From Lineus longissimus (Eukaryota; Nemertea; Pilidiophora; Heteronemertea; Lineidae): a stretch of 64,000 nucleotides of DNA. Below are positions 42,251 through 53,444 of the stretch, in pieces. Position 1 is the stretch's first letter. Every line of letters begins with the position of its first letter. The stretch is taken from the NCBI RefSeq assembly GCF_910592395.1, contig NC_088309.1:12838599-12902598 (forward strand). The letters are read 5' to 3'. Below the pieces are notes generated by a model. It was not told the DNA's origin. It did no database searches and saw only the letters and a list, made by a program, of their open reading frames with translations. The translations under genes were made by a program, and so were the position numbers.

Positions 42251-45030
42251 AGCTCAGCTGACAAAGTCAGCGGAGCTAGTAGAATAGCTGTTCAAATGGT
42301 GTCCGTCCTGCAATCCATCCATCCATCCATCTAGGGACCCATCTGTGGACAAAATTGGACATTTCTGACCGGGAAGACCCAGCCACTTCGTTGACGGTGG
42401 TAAATTAGGAGTTGCCCAAGGTGAACTCAAAAAACGAAAAATCAGCGCGATCCGACCTATATTAAGAGAATGAGGTCATTTCGCGTTTAGATTTCTTTCC
42501 CTTTTTACCTCGGTCCACAGAGCAAATATTGATTTCAAATATGGCTGAATATTTTTTAATATTTTTTCATTTTTTACTTTTAATGGAATTAATATAGTTT
42601 TCACCGCCAGTTGGCGCTGCAGGCACATTGACTGAATTTTGGCGATTTCAAATTTGGCGGTGGCTCAACTTTTTGCAAGCAGTGCTGCTGATTGGCCGAT
42701 CGATAGAAGAGATGCCACCATTTAAAAATGGCGGTAGTCGCTGCTTCAATGAAGGTGAGTGAACTTTCTCATGTTCAATCGGTTGATACTCTTTTAATCA
42801 ACATGACCATGTACCTGAAATTTGTGAAGGTACTGCAAAGAGTCTATATAATTCAGATTTATCAATAGTTTTTTATAATATTGCGGAAATTTTGTGCACA
42901 AATTAGCGAAAGTTGGTGCTCGTCTCATGTCATTTTAGAGCGAGAAATTTGTTTCCGTCGATCTCTACCACTGAAAAATCGCTTGCATAGCTTCGAATTT
43001 TTGTGAAAATAAGTATCTGAACTTGGTTTCAAATAGTCTAGAGAGTTACCTTTGTGGTGATACATATAGTATGTGATAAATATTTGTGGAATTTGTGAAA
43101 TTCGGCTTTCAAACGTGCCGATGATGCAAGCGATCTCACGTGAATTTTGCAAGTCCTGATTTGTCGACCGGGTGTCAAGAAGCACTCGCCTTAATTCAGT
43201 TCAAAGATCGAAAATAATATCTGAACTTAGTTTCAAATAGCCTACGCAATTATCATTTCGGTGATATATAATGCATGCATGTAATAATTGATTGATCTGC
43301 CTAAAACGCGCAATTAAAACGGCGAAAGATCTTGATAAACACTCTGGTGGCGGTCGCACTAAATAACGACCGGTAGGGCCCGAAGTCTGGCGGAGAAAAA
43401 AAGGTAGCGCCCGGAGGTTGAAACGGGATTTTTTTGCACTTTTAACTGTATATTTATGTTGTTTAGATGTATTTCTAACAGTTCTGTAACTTTGATGACC
43501 AAGCTTGCACCCAAAGTTGGTAAAATTGATGCTTGTTTATGGACTGCGCGAGCGACCGGAGAATTCGCCGTCGGCCATTTTGGCTACGGTCCCTGAGTTG
43601 TTGTGGTTGGCAATTTTGCAACAAATCTCGCCATTTACGTTTGTTTTCTCCCTGTCTGGTCATTGGCCGTGAAAAAAATTATTTTGAAAGTCACATTATG
43701 ACATCGTAGTATGAATTCCACTGCAGTTTCGTTAGGCAGCAATGCTCATGTTTTTGGTTTGCAATCCTGTACGGCCTGTACTGTCTGTACACTGCGCTGT
43801 GCATGGTTGTACTGTTGGCTGTAAAAAAAGACAAAAACGATAGCCTAAGACTAAGAGGATAACTCAACAGGCCCTCATGATTCAATTGATGGACACCTTA
43901 TTTGATAGTACCTCATCATTAAGTCCACTAGATCCTGTTCTGTCACATGTCGTAGACGATAGACAATTTTCAAAATGTAGTACACCACTCGCTCATCTTT
44001 AAGCCCAGCTCTCGGCTCACATCATGTGGGCACGGTTGGCTGTTGAGTGTTATGGTTCAGTCTGTGAGACTAATTTAAAGAGGTTACACTTTTATTTTGA
44101 ATTGGAAAACAGCCCACAGGACTGACTTTTCACTGAGTAATAAGTGTGCCCTTCAAAGGTTAAGTCTCTTTCTGGATTTGCTTCTATAGATGCCTTGTTC
44201 AGGATATCATCTGACCGATGCCTGGTCAAGCACAGACTGTATCCGGTGGTGTACATTTCCCCGTCTATGTCACCCTTTTTTATTCAGTCAGTGTTAATTT
44301 CTCTTCTCTTTTTTTACAGATTTACTGTTGTTGGTTATTGCAAGAGGAGTCGTTGGCACATTTCAAGTCCAGGAAAGCACATGCTGTTCCCACATTCAGA
44401 GTAAGGTGTGCTTACTCGTTTTACTGCTTTCCATTCCCGGAGAGCGTTATCAAATATCTGCCGCAAGGCAACAAATATCTGCCGCAAGGCGCTTCAAATA
44501 TCTGCCGAAAGGCATCAAATATCTGTCACACCAATAAAGTTCATTTTGTTAACCAACTCTTTATCTTCTTTTCTTCACATACAAAAAAGACCGTCCCAAA
44601 CATTTGGCTGCATCCACTTCATCAATGCCCAGACAACAGTCGGTTCATTTGACCATTGTAAAGCACCAGGCCCCACCTCACAAAATACACTGTAATAATT
44701 ATGTACCTTGTGTCCATGTGCATGTTATTAGTTCCACCTACGCTGCATGAAGACAAGGACTCCACTCTTTGACGTCACCACACAACTCATTGACGTCATC
44801 ACACACCCCACTACTGCAACGGCAATAGAAATGACTACGTCATATAGCAGGGTGACGTCAACTCAGTACTTCAGCATGCACTGATATAGCAAGAAGGTCT
44901 TCGCACCAGCACTTCTGCGTGCTAGACGTTATAGCTTCACGTTGCCTCATAATAACGGTACCGACACACACTTGGCCCTTGCCTTCACCTAGCCATTTCA
45001 GCTGAGCGCCAGGCCCTTGGGCCTCTTGTT
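42251..45030 (+). mobile_element. F2 element copy C with a different interior
   Basis: It starts AGCTCAGCTGACAAAGTCAG and follows F2-A to about 42650, then has unrelated sequence, and ends with the F2 terminal hairpin CAGGCCCTTGGGCCTCTTGTT. The interior includes a three- to four-fold short repeat AAATATCTGCCGCAAGGC (44450-44525). The two ends could belong to two different truncated copies. Confidence 0.5.
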
Positions 45031-46188
45031 CAATTTAAGCACACCTAATTCTCAATCTGAGGAAAAATATTTTAAATAGAAAATACCATTCAACTGGTAC
45101 GGTGAGGCCACACATTGATCGCAAACTGAACTATTTTCATGTACAACCCCGAGATTGGTTTAAAACAGGTGTGTGACCTAGTAGAGGGCAGTTTTCGAAT
45201 GAATGTTTTTTACGAAAAGAATTTGATTTCAAGCAGCGGGATGTGATTTGATTAAGAACATTGGTATTTTCTGGGAAACCATCTTTTTTTAGCTTTTCAG
45301 GACCCACAATCAGTAACCTCCATCATGGACTCGTGAACACCTCAATAAGGATGTTTTTGAAAAATCTGCAATAATATCATCTTATAGCATAAGAAAGAAA
45401 TTATATACAGAAATCAGATTAAAATCATCGAATATGAGGATAGGAATGAGGATAGAGCAAGGATAGCATTGATCGGGCAAAAACAGTATTCACGCTCTTT
45501 TTGGACACCCTGTGCCCGCATAAAATCACCCCTCAGAGGTACCAGTGACAAGAAAAGGCACCAAAAGTGACCTTCATCTCAACAAAGAGACAACAATAGA
45601 CCAAGAAAAATGCATTTCCATGACCTGGAGAGAAATATGATGTGAATAGCCTGCATTAAGAGGACATAGGTATTTCTGCAACGTGCTACTAGATCCAGGC
45701 ATGAGAGTTTTCCGTTTTTTGACGGAATTCCGTTTTTTTTAAGGCCAAAAAGTTGGGTCCTGGGGTTCGTGCAAATCTGCAATAAAAATCATAGGGGGTA
45801 AGGGTAGGGTGAGGTCTTATATTTTGCCAATTGCCCGACAGCAGTGGCTTTCTCATGAGTTTTTGGCGCGAAATAATGCCCCGAAGTCGAGTCACCACGC
45901 CTCGCGCCATGCGTAAAGTCGCATTCCAATCGTCCCATCCGAGCCCAGACGGACTTTCACGACTGCCTATTTTGTTTCCCGAAGCAGCCAACAGCCAATG
46001 AAATCAAAGCCCGCCAATAATATCTTCGCCCCATTATAGTAACGTGACCTTATTTGGAATTAACATGCGATCAACACGTCCAGAGTAGTTCCTTGTTCTG
46101 AAGCTAGATGGCGTAGGCGTATCCCGTAATAAATTATAGCGCCTCGTGGCCATTGTTCAGCTCTTTTGTGTTCTTACGGCAGCTAACA
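45031..46188. other. Upstream flank of the hAT-like gene
   Basis: No ORF of note. This stretch must hold the promoter of the gene starting at 46189. A possible terminal inverted repeat CCAGGCAT near 45696 has only a weak partner near 49735, so element ends are not called. Confidence 0.4.
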
Positions 46189-49100
46189 ATGCATAAATTT
46201 GTTGCTGCTGGTGGGTGTTTGAAAGCATTGGAAGCTGGAGTAAAGAACAAGTTTCAATGGCGATGGCAAGATGAGATCGTAGAGGTGACATCACTAGGAG
46301 GAACAAGACTCAAGGGAAAGGTCGGGGACGCGATTAGTAAGGTGGAAATAGCTGGGAAAGTGATGTGCACGTGGTGTAATGACTTGATTAACTATGGTCC
46401 TGGTGGTAAGAAGGTGAGTACCGGTAATGGAAAATTAAACTATAATGAATGTTCGTGTGTCTCTTTAAAAATAGGCCTACAAACATCTGACATTATTCTG
46501 ACAAGTTTAGATGAAAGTAGAGTGTACCAGTTGCTACTCTTCCACGTGGCCGTCGTCATCGACGATGTTTTGGCGCCAAAATGAACTACTCAGTATGTAT
46601 GTCAAAAGGCAGTGACTAAGCCTAATTCTTTTTTTCAGGCAATAAAAAATCATATCATGTCAAAGAAACATGTCAAAAGGTGGCTTGATAGAGTTTCCAA
46701 CTATACCCTTGGGTCTGTGGTGACTACTCCTGGTGGAACTTCTGGTGCCAGCACGTCAGCATCTGCAGATGTAAATCCTGCTGTCCCTGTACCAGCTGAT
46801 CAGCGGCAGCCTGTCCCTTTAGCTGATAGAATTGCTCAACAGGAGGTGAGTTCTGTTCATCAGTCTGAGTGCCATGAGCTTTTAAAATAATTATTGTCAC
46901 CATCTTAATTTTGTCCATGTGTTTTGTATTATTTGTGATTACGTGTATGTTAATGTAATGCTCCGTTTGGAGGTTTTATGCAATAAATTATTATTATTAT
47001 TATTATAAGTAAGACTCACTATCTTCAATTCTCAGCCTCATGGTGACACCTAGCCTAACTTTTGATAGAGCATCAATATAATGTAGTCAGTAGTGACAAG
47101 ATGATGATTCCAATATATTATTTGAAAATCGTTTAAATTTTTTTCAGGCCTTGGTTCTTGGAGTTGTGGCCGAACACTCCATGCCATTTACCCAGGCACC
47201 ATTGATGATAAAGGTTGCTCAGGAACTTGCTCGTGACCAGAAAGCCCTTTCTCACCTGAAAATGGATAGAACAACTGCAAGCTATAAAATGCGCATGGGG
47301 CTTGGCCAGTCTATGCTTGAGGATACGATTGAGAAAATCAGGAAAGAAAAGTTCTCGATGAACATGGACGAGTCCACTAGCGAAAACCTGAAGAAAGTGA
47401 TGGAAGTTCTTGTTAGCTTTTATGATAATACTGCTGAATCAGTTGTCGTTGAACACCTTGCCAGTCTTGATATTTCCCATTCGGGTGCAGCACCCTTGTT
47501 TGGGGATGTGTGTGACCTATTTCAACGACATGAACTGCCTTGGAACAATCTTGTGTCTGTCCTACTGGACAGTTGTAATGTGATGCGGGGGTCAAAAAGT
47601 GGACTGGAAACTAGGCTTAGGCAAGGAAGAGCACCACATTTGTTAGATATTGACGGGGACTCGTGTCACCATGTAAATAATTGTGCAAAGGTATTCTGCA
47701 AACCGTTTGAAGGTTATGTAGAGAAGTTGCATTCAGATATTCATACAGATTTTAAATGGTCTCAGGACCTGGTAGATATACTGAAAGAGATCTGTTTGGT
47801 ATTGGGGATAAAGTTCACCATGCCCGAAAGATTTGTAAACCATCGCTGGCTGTCATGTTATGATGTCAGCCTTGGCAACATTCGGTTGTTTGATTGTTAC
47901 AGGTTGATGTACTATGGTTTCTTGTCTAAAGCTGACATGGTTACATACAGCAATGTGTTAGATGAGATATTTACCAAGTATGAGGTGAGTGATACTGCAA
48001 GAAAGCAGATTAGGAAACTTCATGGGGTGTTAGGAGCGAAGAACATGACCAAGGAAGGTACTGACCGTAAGAAGAGAATTGTAGAGAAAGTTATTTTCAA
48101 GGAGAGGCTAACTCTGCTTATTCTCAATTTCTACATTTCAGCTCTAGCAATGTTGAAGGAATATGTATGTCTCTTTCAGCTCAAAGAACCAATGCTCCAT
48201 AAAATTCATGATCAGCAAGAGGCACTAGTAAGGAAATTCCTGTCCTGTTTTTGCAAACCTGAGACGGTGTCCAGTTTATCCTTAAAGGATATTTTGAAGC
48301 TTGACTTTTCAAGGACTGACCTCTATCTTCCTAGGAAGGAGATGTACATAGGACATGCCCAATCCATAGTTGACAAGTTTCAAAGGATTAGGAAGAATGA
48401 TAAGGATGTTGTGTCCTTCTTCCAAGCAGTTGAGACTGCATACAGTACGTGTGCCACTTACATGGTTAAGAAACTTCCAATCAACAGTGTCACTTTGAAA
48501 ACACTATCAGCTGTAGATCCACTCGCCCGGGGCCATTCTAATACCCTCCGCTTCATGAAGAAACTGCCAGCTCTGTTCCCTACTGTGGACATTGATGAAA
48601 ACATTTTCACGCTTGAGTTGCACCAGTATCAAGTTGATTTGTCGCTACCAAATGCAGTTGATCCTGCTGGCACCGCAGTGCGTTTGGACAAGTGGTGGAG
48701 TCAGGTATTCAAATCCGAAAACTACCCTGAGCTCACAAAGGTTATGAAAGCTGTGCTTAGTATCTTCCATGGGCCGGCTGTGGAGAGTGCCTTCAACGTC
48801 ATGGGTGATATCATTGACGAGCGAAAGTGCAGAACGAACATAGCCACATATGAATCAATCCAGACAGTAAAATACAAACTCAGATCTAGTGGTAAAAGTG
48901 CTATTCAGTATTTTCACAGGCCTGACAAATTGCACTCTCCTGTCAATGGCCGCATTTGCAAGGGAGTCCGACATGCCTATGGGCGTTACAAGGCTGAACT
49001 GGATGGGCAAGCCAAAATGAGGAAGGCTATGCAAAAGAAGCTTGATGTCCAAAAGAAAAAAGTCCTCAGCAAGACAAAGGCCAAAATCTTGATGACAACT

Positions 49101-49199
49101 GCAGAAAAGGAATGCTTTCGCGGGCATGAAGCAAAGTTAAAGAGGCTTGAAAGACTTCAGAAACTGTCCCAGAAGATGACCAATGCGAAGAAAAAGTAA
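46189..49199 (+). CDS. hAT-like transposase gene, three exons, apparently intact
   Basis: Exons 46189-46413, 46639-46845 and 47148-49199 join in phase 0 with GT/AG signals (GTGAGT, TTTTCAG), giving about 827 residues. Exon 1 carries CTWC and exon 2 H-x4-H (NHIMSKKHVKRW), together a BED/C2H2-like finger split by an intron. Exon 3 holds an RNase H-like core with NMDESTSENLKK (candidate first Asp), LLDSCNVMRGSKSGLE and DSCHHVNNCAK. It ends in a hAT C-terminal dimerisation block (WWSQVFKSENYPELTKVMKA...GPAVESAFNVMGDIIDERK) and a Lys-rich tail. No frameshift or stop was seen. AATAAA follows near 49542. It may be an active element or a domesticated gene; a clear 8-bp target duplication was not found. 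Confidence 0.75.
47148..49199 (+). CDS. hAT-like transposase, main catalytic exon
   Basis: This 2052-bp exon after the acceptor TTTTTTTCAG contains the whole RNase H-like core, the inserted helical region and the dimerisation domain, ending in a basic tail KMTNAKKK. The frame starts at GCC TTG GTT and needs the upstream exons for its start. Confidence 0.8.
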   Translation, partial: ALVLGVVAEHSMPFTQAPLMIKVAQELARDQKALSHLKMDRTTASYKMRMGLGQSMLEDTIEKIRKEKFSMNMDESTSENLKKVMEVLVSFYDNTAESVVVEHLASLDISHSGAAPLFGDVCDLFQRHELPWNNLVSVLLDSCNVMRGSKSGLETRLRQGRAPHLLDIDGDSCHHVNNCAKVFCKPFEGYVEKLHSDIHTDFKWSQDLVDILKEICLVLGIKFTMPERFVNHRWLSCYDVSLGNIRLFDCYRLMYYGFLSKADMVTYSNVLDEIFTKYEVSDTARKQIRKLHGVLGAKNMTKEGTDRKKRIVEKVIFKERLTLLILNFYISALAMLKEYVCLFQLKEPMLHKIHDQQEALVRKFLSCFCKPETVSSLSLKDILKLDFSRTDLYLPRKEMYIGHAQSIVDKFQRIRKNDKDVVSFFQAVETAYSTCATYMVKKLPINSVTLKTLSAVDPLARGHSNTLRFMKKLPALFPTVDIDENIFTLELHQYQVDLSLPNAVDPAGTAVRLDKWWSQVFKSENYPELTKVMKAVLSIFHGPAVESAFNVMGDIIDERKCRTNIATYESIQTVKYKLRSSGKSAIQYFHRPDKLHSPVNGRICKGVRHAYGRYKAELDGQAKMRKAMQKKLDVQKKKVLSKTKAKILMTTAEKECFRGHEAKLKRLERLQKLSQKMTNAKKK

Positions 49200-49859
49200 C
49201 CATTGTTTTATTCCCCTCCCCCTTGTCCTTTGTCTACTCTTACTGTGGGATGACCTCACTATAGTTGAATCCAGTCAGTTAAGTTTTTCCAATCCTGCTG
49301 TATTATTTGGTCATTGTGTTAGCCAAGGAAGTGTGCACTAACTTCCTCTTGTCCCTCCAGTCCTGCCTCAACATGTAGGCTACTGGCAGTGGTATATGTG
49401 GGGACAGATCAGGGTAGGGTATACAGCTGATTTGGTCTTGGAGGTATTTCAATTAACAAATTATTTGTTAATAATACCTCCCTGTTTTTGTTGTATCTTG
49501 TAGGAATTATAGGTTGTATGTAATTCTGATGTCTGAGTTTGAATAAATGTTGGTTTAAGTGAAATGTCATCTTGTCACTTTTAGTATTTTTTACATGCAA
49601 AGGCCCTAAACTTCCTTATGATTCAATTACTTCTGCTGGAATATAATACTTCAAATGACTCCATAGACAATTGAAAATTAATTAAATCTGGCAGAACAGT
49701 AGGAGCCTAACCCAAGAAGCCTATGACCTCAGATGCCTGGAAATGGCGTCTTTTATCCTCCACTTTAAAAAAAAATCGATGGATTGACTGAAAATCCACA
49801 CATTTGATGTCCGAGCGGGCCAATGTTTTGGGGTAGAATCGGGAGTCCCTAGACACATG
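49200..49859. other. 3' flank of the hAT-like gene
   Basis: No gene. AATAAA near 49542 is a likely polyadenylation signal. Confidence 0.4.
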
Positions 49860-50262
49860 TCCACACAAGTTTAGAACCTTCTAGCTCAAATAGTAACGAT
49901 ATGTGCCACCTATCGGTTATTTAGCCAACTTTGACCTCTGTGATCTTGAAAAGTAGGTAATAGGAAAAACCTGTACGATATGTGATGTAAGATAGGAGTA
50001 CCTACCAAAAAAATTTCATGAAAATCCGACCAAAATCACGGGTCCTATTGCATGTTTCATGTTTTTCCATTACGCCCCTGGTAGCGAAACCAAGAATAAT
50101 TTTGGAATGAAATTTGATGTGAATCGCCCCAGGATCCAAGGGTACATGTGTACCAAGTTTTAAATCCAGACCTCAAGATGTTATGAAACGTGCTGTGCTA
50201 ACATACACCAACAATGGACGACGACGGACGCCACGTCATCGCATAGGTTCACGAGGTGATCC
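49860..50262 (-). repeat. Inverted F1-type fragment
   Basis: On the - strand, GATGACGTGGCGTCCGTCGTCG is followed by one F1-like unit with a TTCAAGATCACAGAGGTCAAA block. Both ends are truncated. Confidence 0.5.
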
Positions 50263-53252
50263 AAAAACTATGTGCAAAGAGACTTATGCCTCATCTCTAC
50301 CGGAATGTTCTATTTAACTACCCAACATTGTCATCCTCGGGAAACCATGGGTTAATGTTCCCTTCTTTGGTCCTGCACACCAAACCCTGAGACCTTTCCC
50401 CACATTAGCTGAAGTACAAGTCGCAAGATGAAATGCACCCAATCAATGCATCCCTAGCATTCAATTCTTGGAATTTTATTATTTGTAGTAATGGTATCCA
50501 AACTCCGGTTTCTACTGGTTGTTGTCTAGCCGACGGAAAAGAAAGCACTGTTTTCACAGAGGTCCGCACTACAGCTGTCGCATTGTTTCTAGGATTTCTG
50601 AGTGTCATTTGCATTCATAAAAATCATTAGAAGTACTGGAACCAAGGTGAACAGTTTAATCTCGAATGTCGACTTGAAGACAATGTATGCCTGTAATTCT
50701 GGCAATTAGGGGAAAAGTCTTAGGGGTTTGTGTGCACTGATTTCTTCAGGATGCAACATGAAACCACAATTTGTTTTTCGTAGTGTAGGCAGCAATGTTC
50801 TATGTTATCTTTCAGCCTTCTCCTGTTATTTTGTGTTCACTTGTAAATGGCAGAGGGAACTATATTTTCATCAAATATGATCACCACAGACTGATGTACA
50901 AATTAACTGTACCAACTTGCATAAAACAGACAGACCAGCAAGCGTGGCAATGTTTGAAACCCATAAACACACTGGAAAGTGTCCTACTTTTGCTGCCAAA
51001 GCAAGCTTTAATTCCACTCCATTCAATTTGGTATTTCCTAAAAAATCCTTTATACCTTGCCTAGTACTGCCTTTATCTAATTATTCCCTTTCAGAATGAT
51101 TGTACATTGTACGGTAAACAACAGTCAGCCAAGGATCCCTGAATTGTGAGTTGCCAACCCAGACATGCACAGATGTGGACTTTTTGCGAAAACCTATTTC
51201 TAGAAAAGAGACTGCTAAATCGAGCTCCAGTGGACACAACCCAATTCTGTGGGTGTGAAGGGAAAACTCCCCAAATATGGAAAACTTGCAAAACAGGGAT
51301 CCTTGCCTGACAAAAGACCATACGCGAGATAGCTGAAGAGAAGCATGCGGGCCAACCTCATTGAAATTTTCATCACTTGCAAAACATGTGTCATCCCGAT
51401 ATTAAAGTTTTTGATACTCCTACCTCGTATACAAAACCCTGAGAAAAAGCAATAAAATCCACTGCGAAGGGCGGCTGTTCCCATGTGAGAGTTGTATCAT
51501 TCCATAAAACAGATTTTAAACAAGTTCAATAAAGTCTACAACTTTTAACCCCTTGTTTTTTCATATTCCAGAGCAATTATATGCTGTAACACACACTGTT
51601 TTGGAGTGTTTATCATGAAATTTATTATGCCAGTAGCAGGGGGAAGCATAATTGGTATAACGGCAATCGGCGATCCCAGTGCAGTCACTATGCAAATCCA
51701 TCGGTAGTCAGGATAACAACCAATGAAAAGGCGTGCTTGGATAACGATGCTGCAACGTTTGATAGCGGCACTCTGATTGGGTGCTTTTTTCTACCGCTAC
51801 AATCCGTCTGAAGGGTATGGATTTAATCAGGGGTTTGAAATATCGACAGGCGGGCCGGGTATATTTAAAATCACTGTTTATGTCAGGATGTACATGTGTA
51901 AGATTTCGCTATTTACCAAGACAATATATGTAGTGTTCATTGGCCTAAGCCATGATACATGTACTTATTTCCATTGTTATCATTATCAATTATTATACAT
52001 TTGTACTTTTAAAAGGCGTTACTACAAGTAAAACTTAGAGTAGCTCCATCTATCTAGAATATTTTTTATGATGTAATTTGGATGGTTTGGTTCGACCTTT
52101 AAGTTTTGGGGTTTAACAAAATAAAAAGTTTTCCAAAAAATAATATAAGATATTCACACCAAAACTATTTCTTGATGAAGTTAACCTTACTGAATTAAAC
52201 AGTCGTTGGCTGTTGAGTCATCGTAAAATATGTGTGTGTGCGTGTGTGAGGAGGGGGGTCAAAAGTTATAAAAAAATTGGCGGTTTTCATGTCAAGTCAG
52301 TGGTGAAAGGGTTTTAAATAACAAATGTATGATGTGAAAATTCAATGAAGATCTAAATTTGGGCAAATTACAGCAACACAGAATTATGCACAAATACAAA
52401 TAATTTGATAAGAATGTCAACTACACGTACACAGTGTATGATGGTGACAATGCTTTCAGAAAGCCAGTCATAATTGTGCATAATTTACTAAAAATTCATA
52501 ATCTTTCGAGAGCTCTACCAAAAGTTTAACATGATTTAAATAATTACATCAGTGAAAATCATACAAACCTTCATAAGACCAGATGAGGTTTTATAATTGA
52601 CTTTATAGAAGACATACTGGCTAGTGACTGGCCAGGGAAATAACAGCTAGCTTTTTTCAACAACTGGCTAAATTCCACTGTGGCAAAGAAATCCAAAAAT
52701 CCAAAAATAACAAACTCGAGCCGCAAACCGCTCTGGAATCGGTCCTCATTGCTAAGTGATTGTTTTTTTTAATATACACTTACATACAGATAATAGAATG
52801 TAAATATAGCTTTCTTGATGCGTCCCAGAACCACCCTCTAACTCGACACTTCAACCCCAGAGGTCTATCCTGAAACCTTGCAGTAGAACTCAGATAAGCT
52901 GTTCAATCATAGCTACAACCTGAGCATTTCCGCCCGGTACCCCTTTATACACCAGGGTGGAGTAAGGCAGGTAAAGCAAAGTGATCTTTCCAAAGCAAAG
53001 AGACATTTCCAGAGTCTCACCCTGATAGAAGGGAACAGACAAGGGACCTCATCATCGCTAGTCGAAGCTACTTCACCACTGCGACTCCTAGTGTGTCATA
53101 TTTCAAAATATCTACAAGATTAACTATTTCATCACTTACATATTTCTATACAGTGCATGATATTTGGCAGTGCATTATACTAATTCATGCATGCATGAAC
53201 TGTTGATGGTTTTATAAGATAATCGCTTAATATAATTTGAAAACCTTCTACA
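50263..53252. other. Unique stretch without recognised genes
   Basis: Only short ORFs without domains or splice context occur. A short GT-rich run lies near 52230. Confidence 0.4.
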
Positions 53253-53444
53253 TACAGTAGAACCTCCCTTAGCGGACACCTCTCTATTAAAAACACTTGT
53301 TCTGGTCCCAAATTGGTTGTTTCCGTCCAATTTGACCTCTCTAATCAGGACACCTCTCTATTAAGGACAGCACTTGTCAGTCTGAAGAGTGTCCTTAACA
53401 GAGAGGTTCTATTGTAAGGGTCCTTAACAGAGAGGTTCTATTGT
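53253..53444. mobile_element. Palindromic MITE (CAGTAGAACCTC type)
   Basis: ACAGTAGAACCTCCCTTAGC at the left is inverted as AGAGAGGTTCTATTGTA at the right, with the right end duplicated (53401-53416 and 53429-53444). The interior (GACCTCTCTAATCAGGACAC) is homologous to segments inside F2-A and F2-B. TA-type ends suggest a pogo/mariner MITE. Confidence 0.65.

Noticed and set aside
45690-49740. CCAGGCAT / ATGCCTGG as terminal repeats of the hAT-like element
   Set aside because: The match is only about 8-10 bases and the flanking octamers (ACTAGATC and GAAATGGC) are not duplicated.
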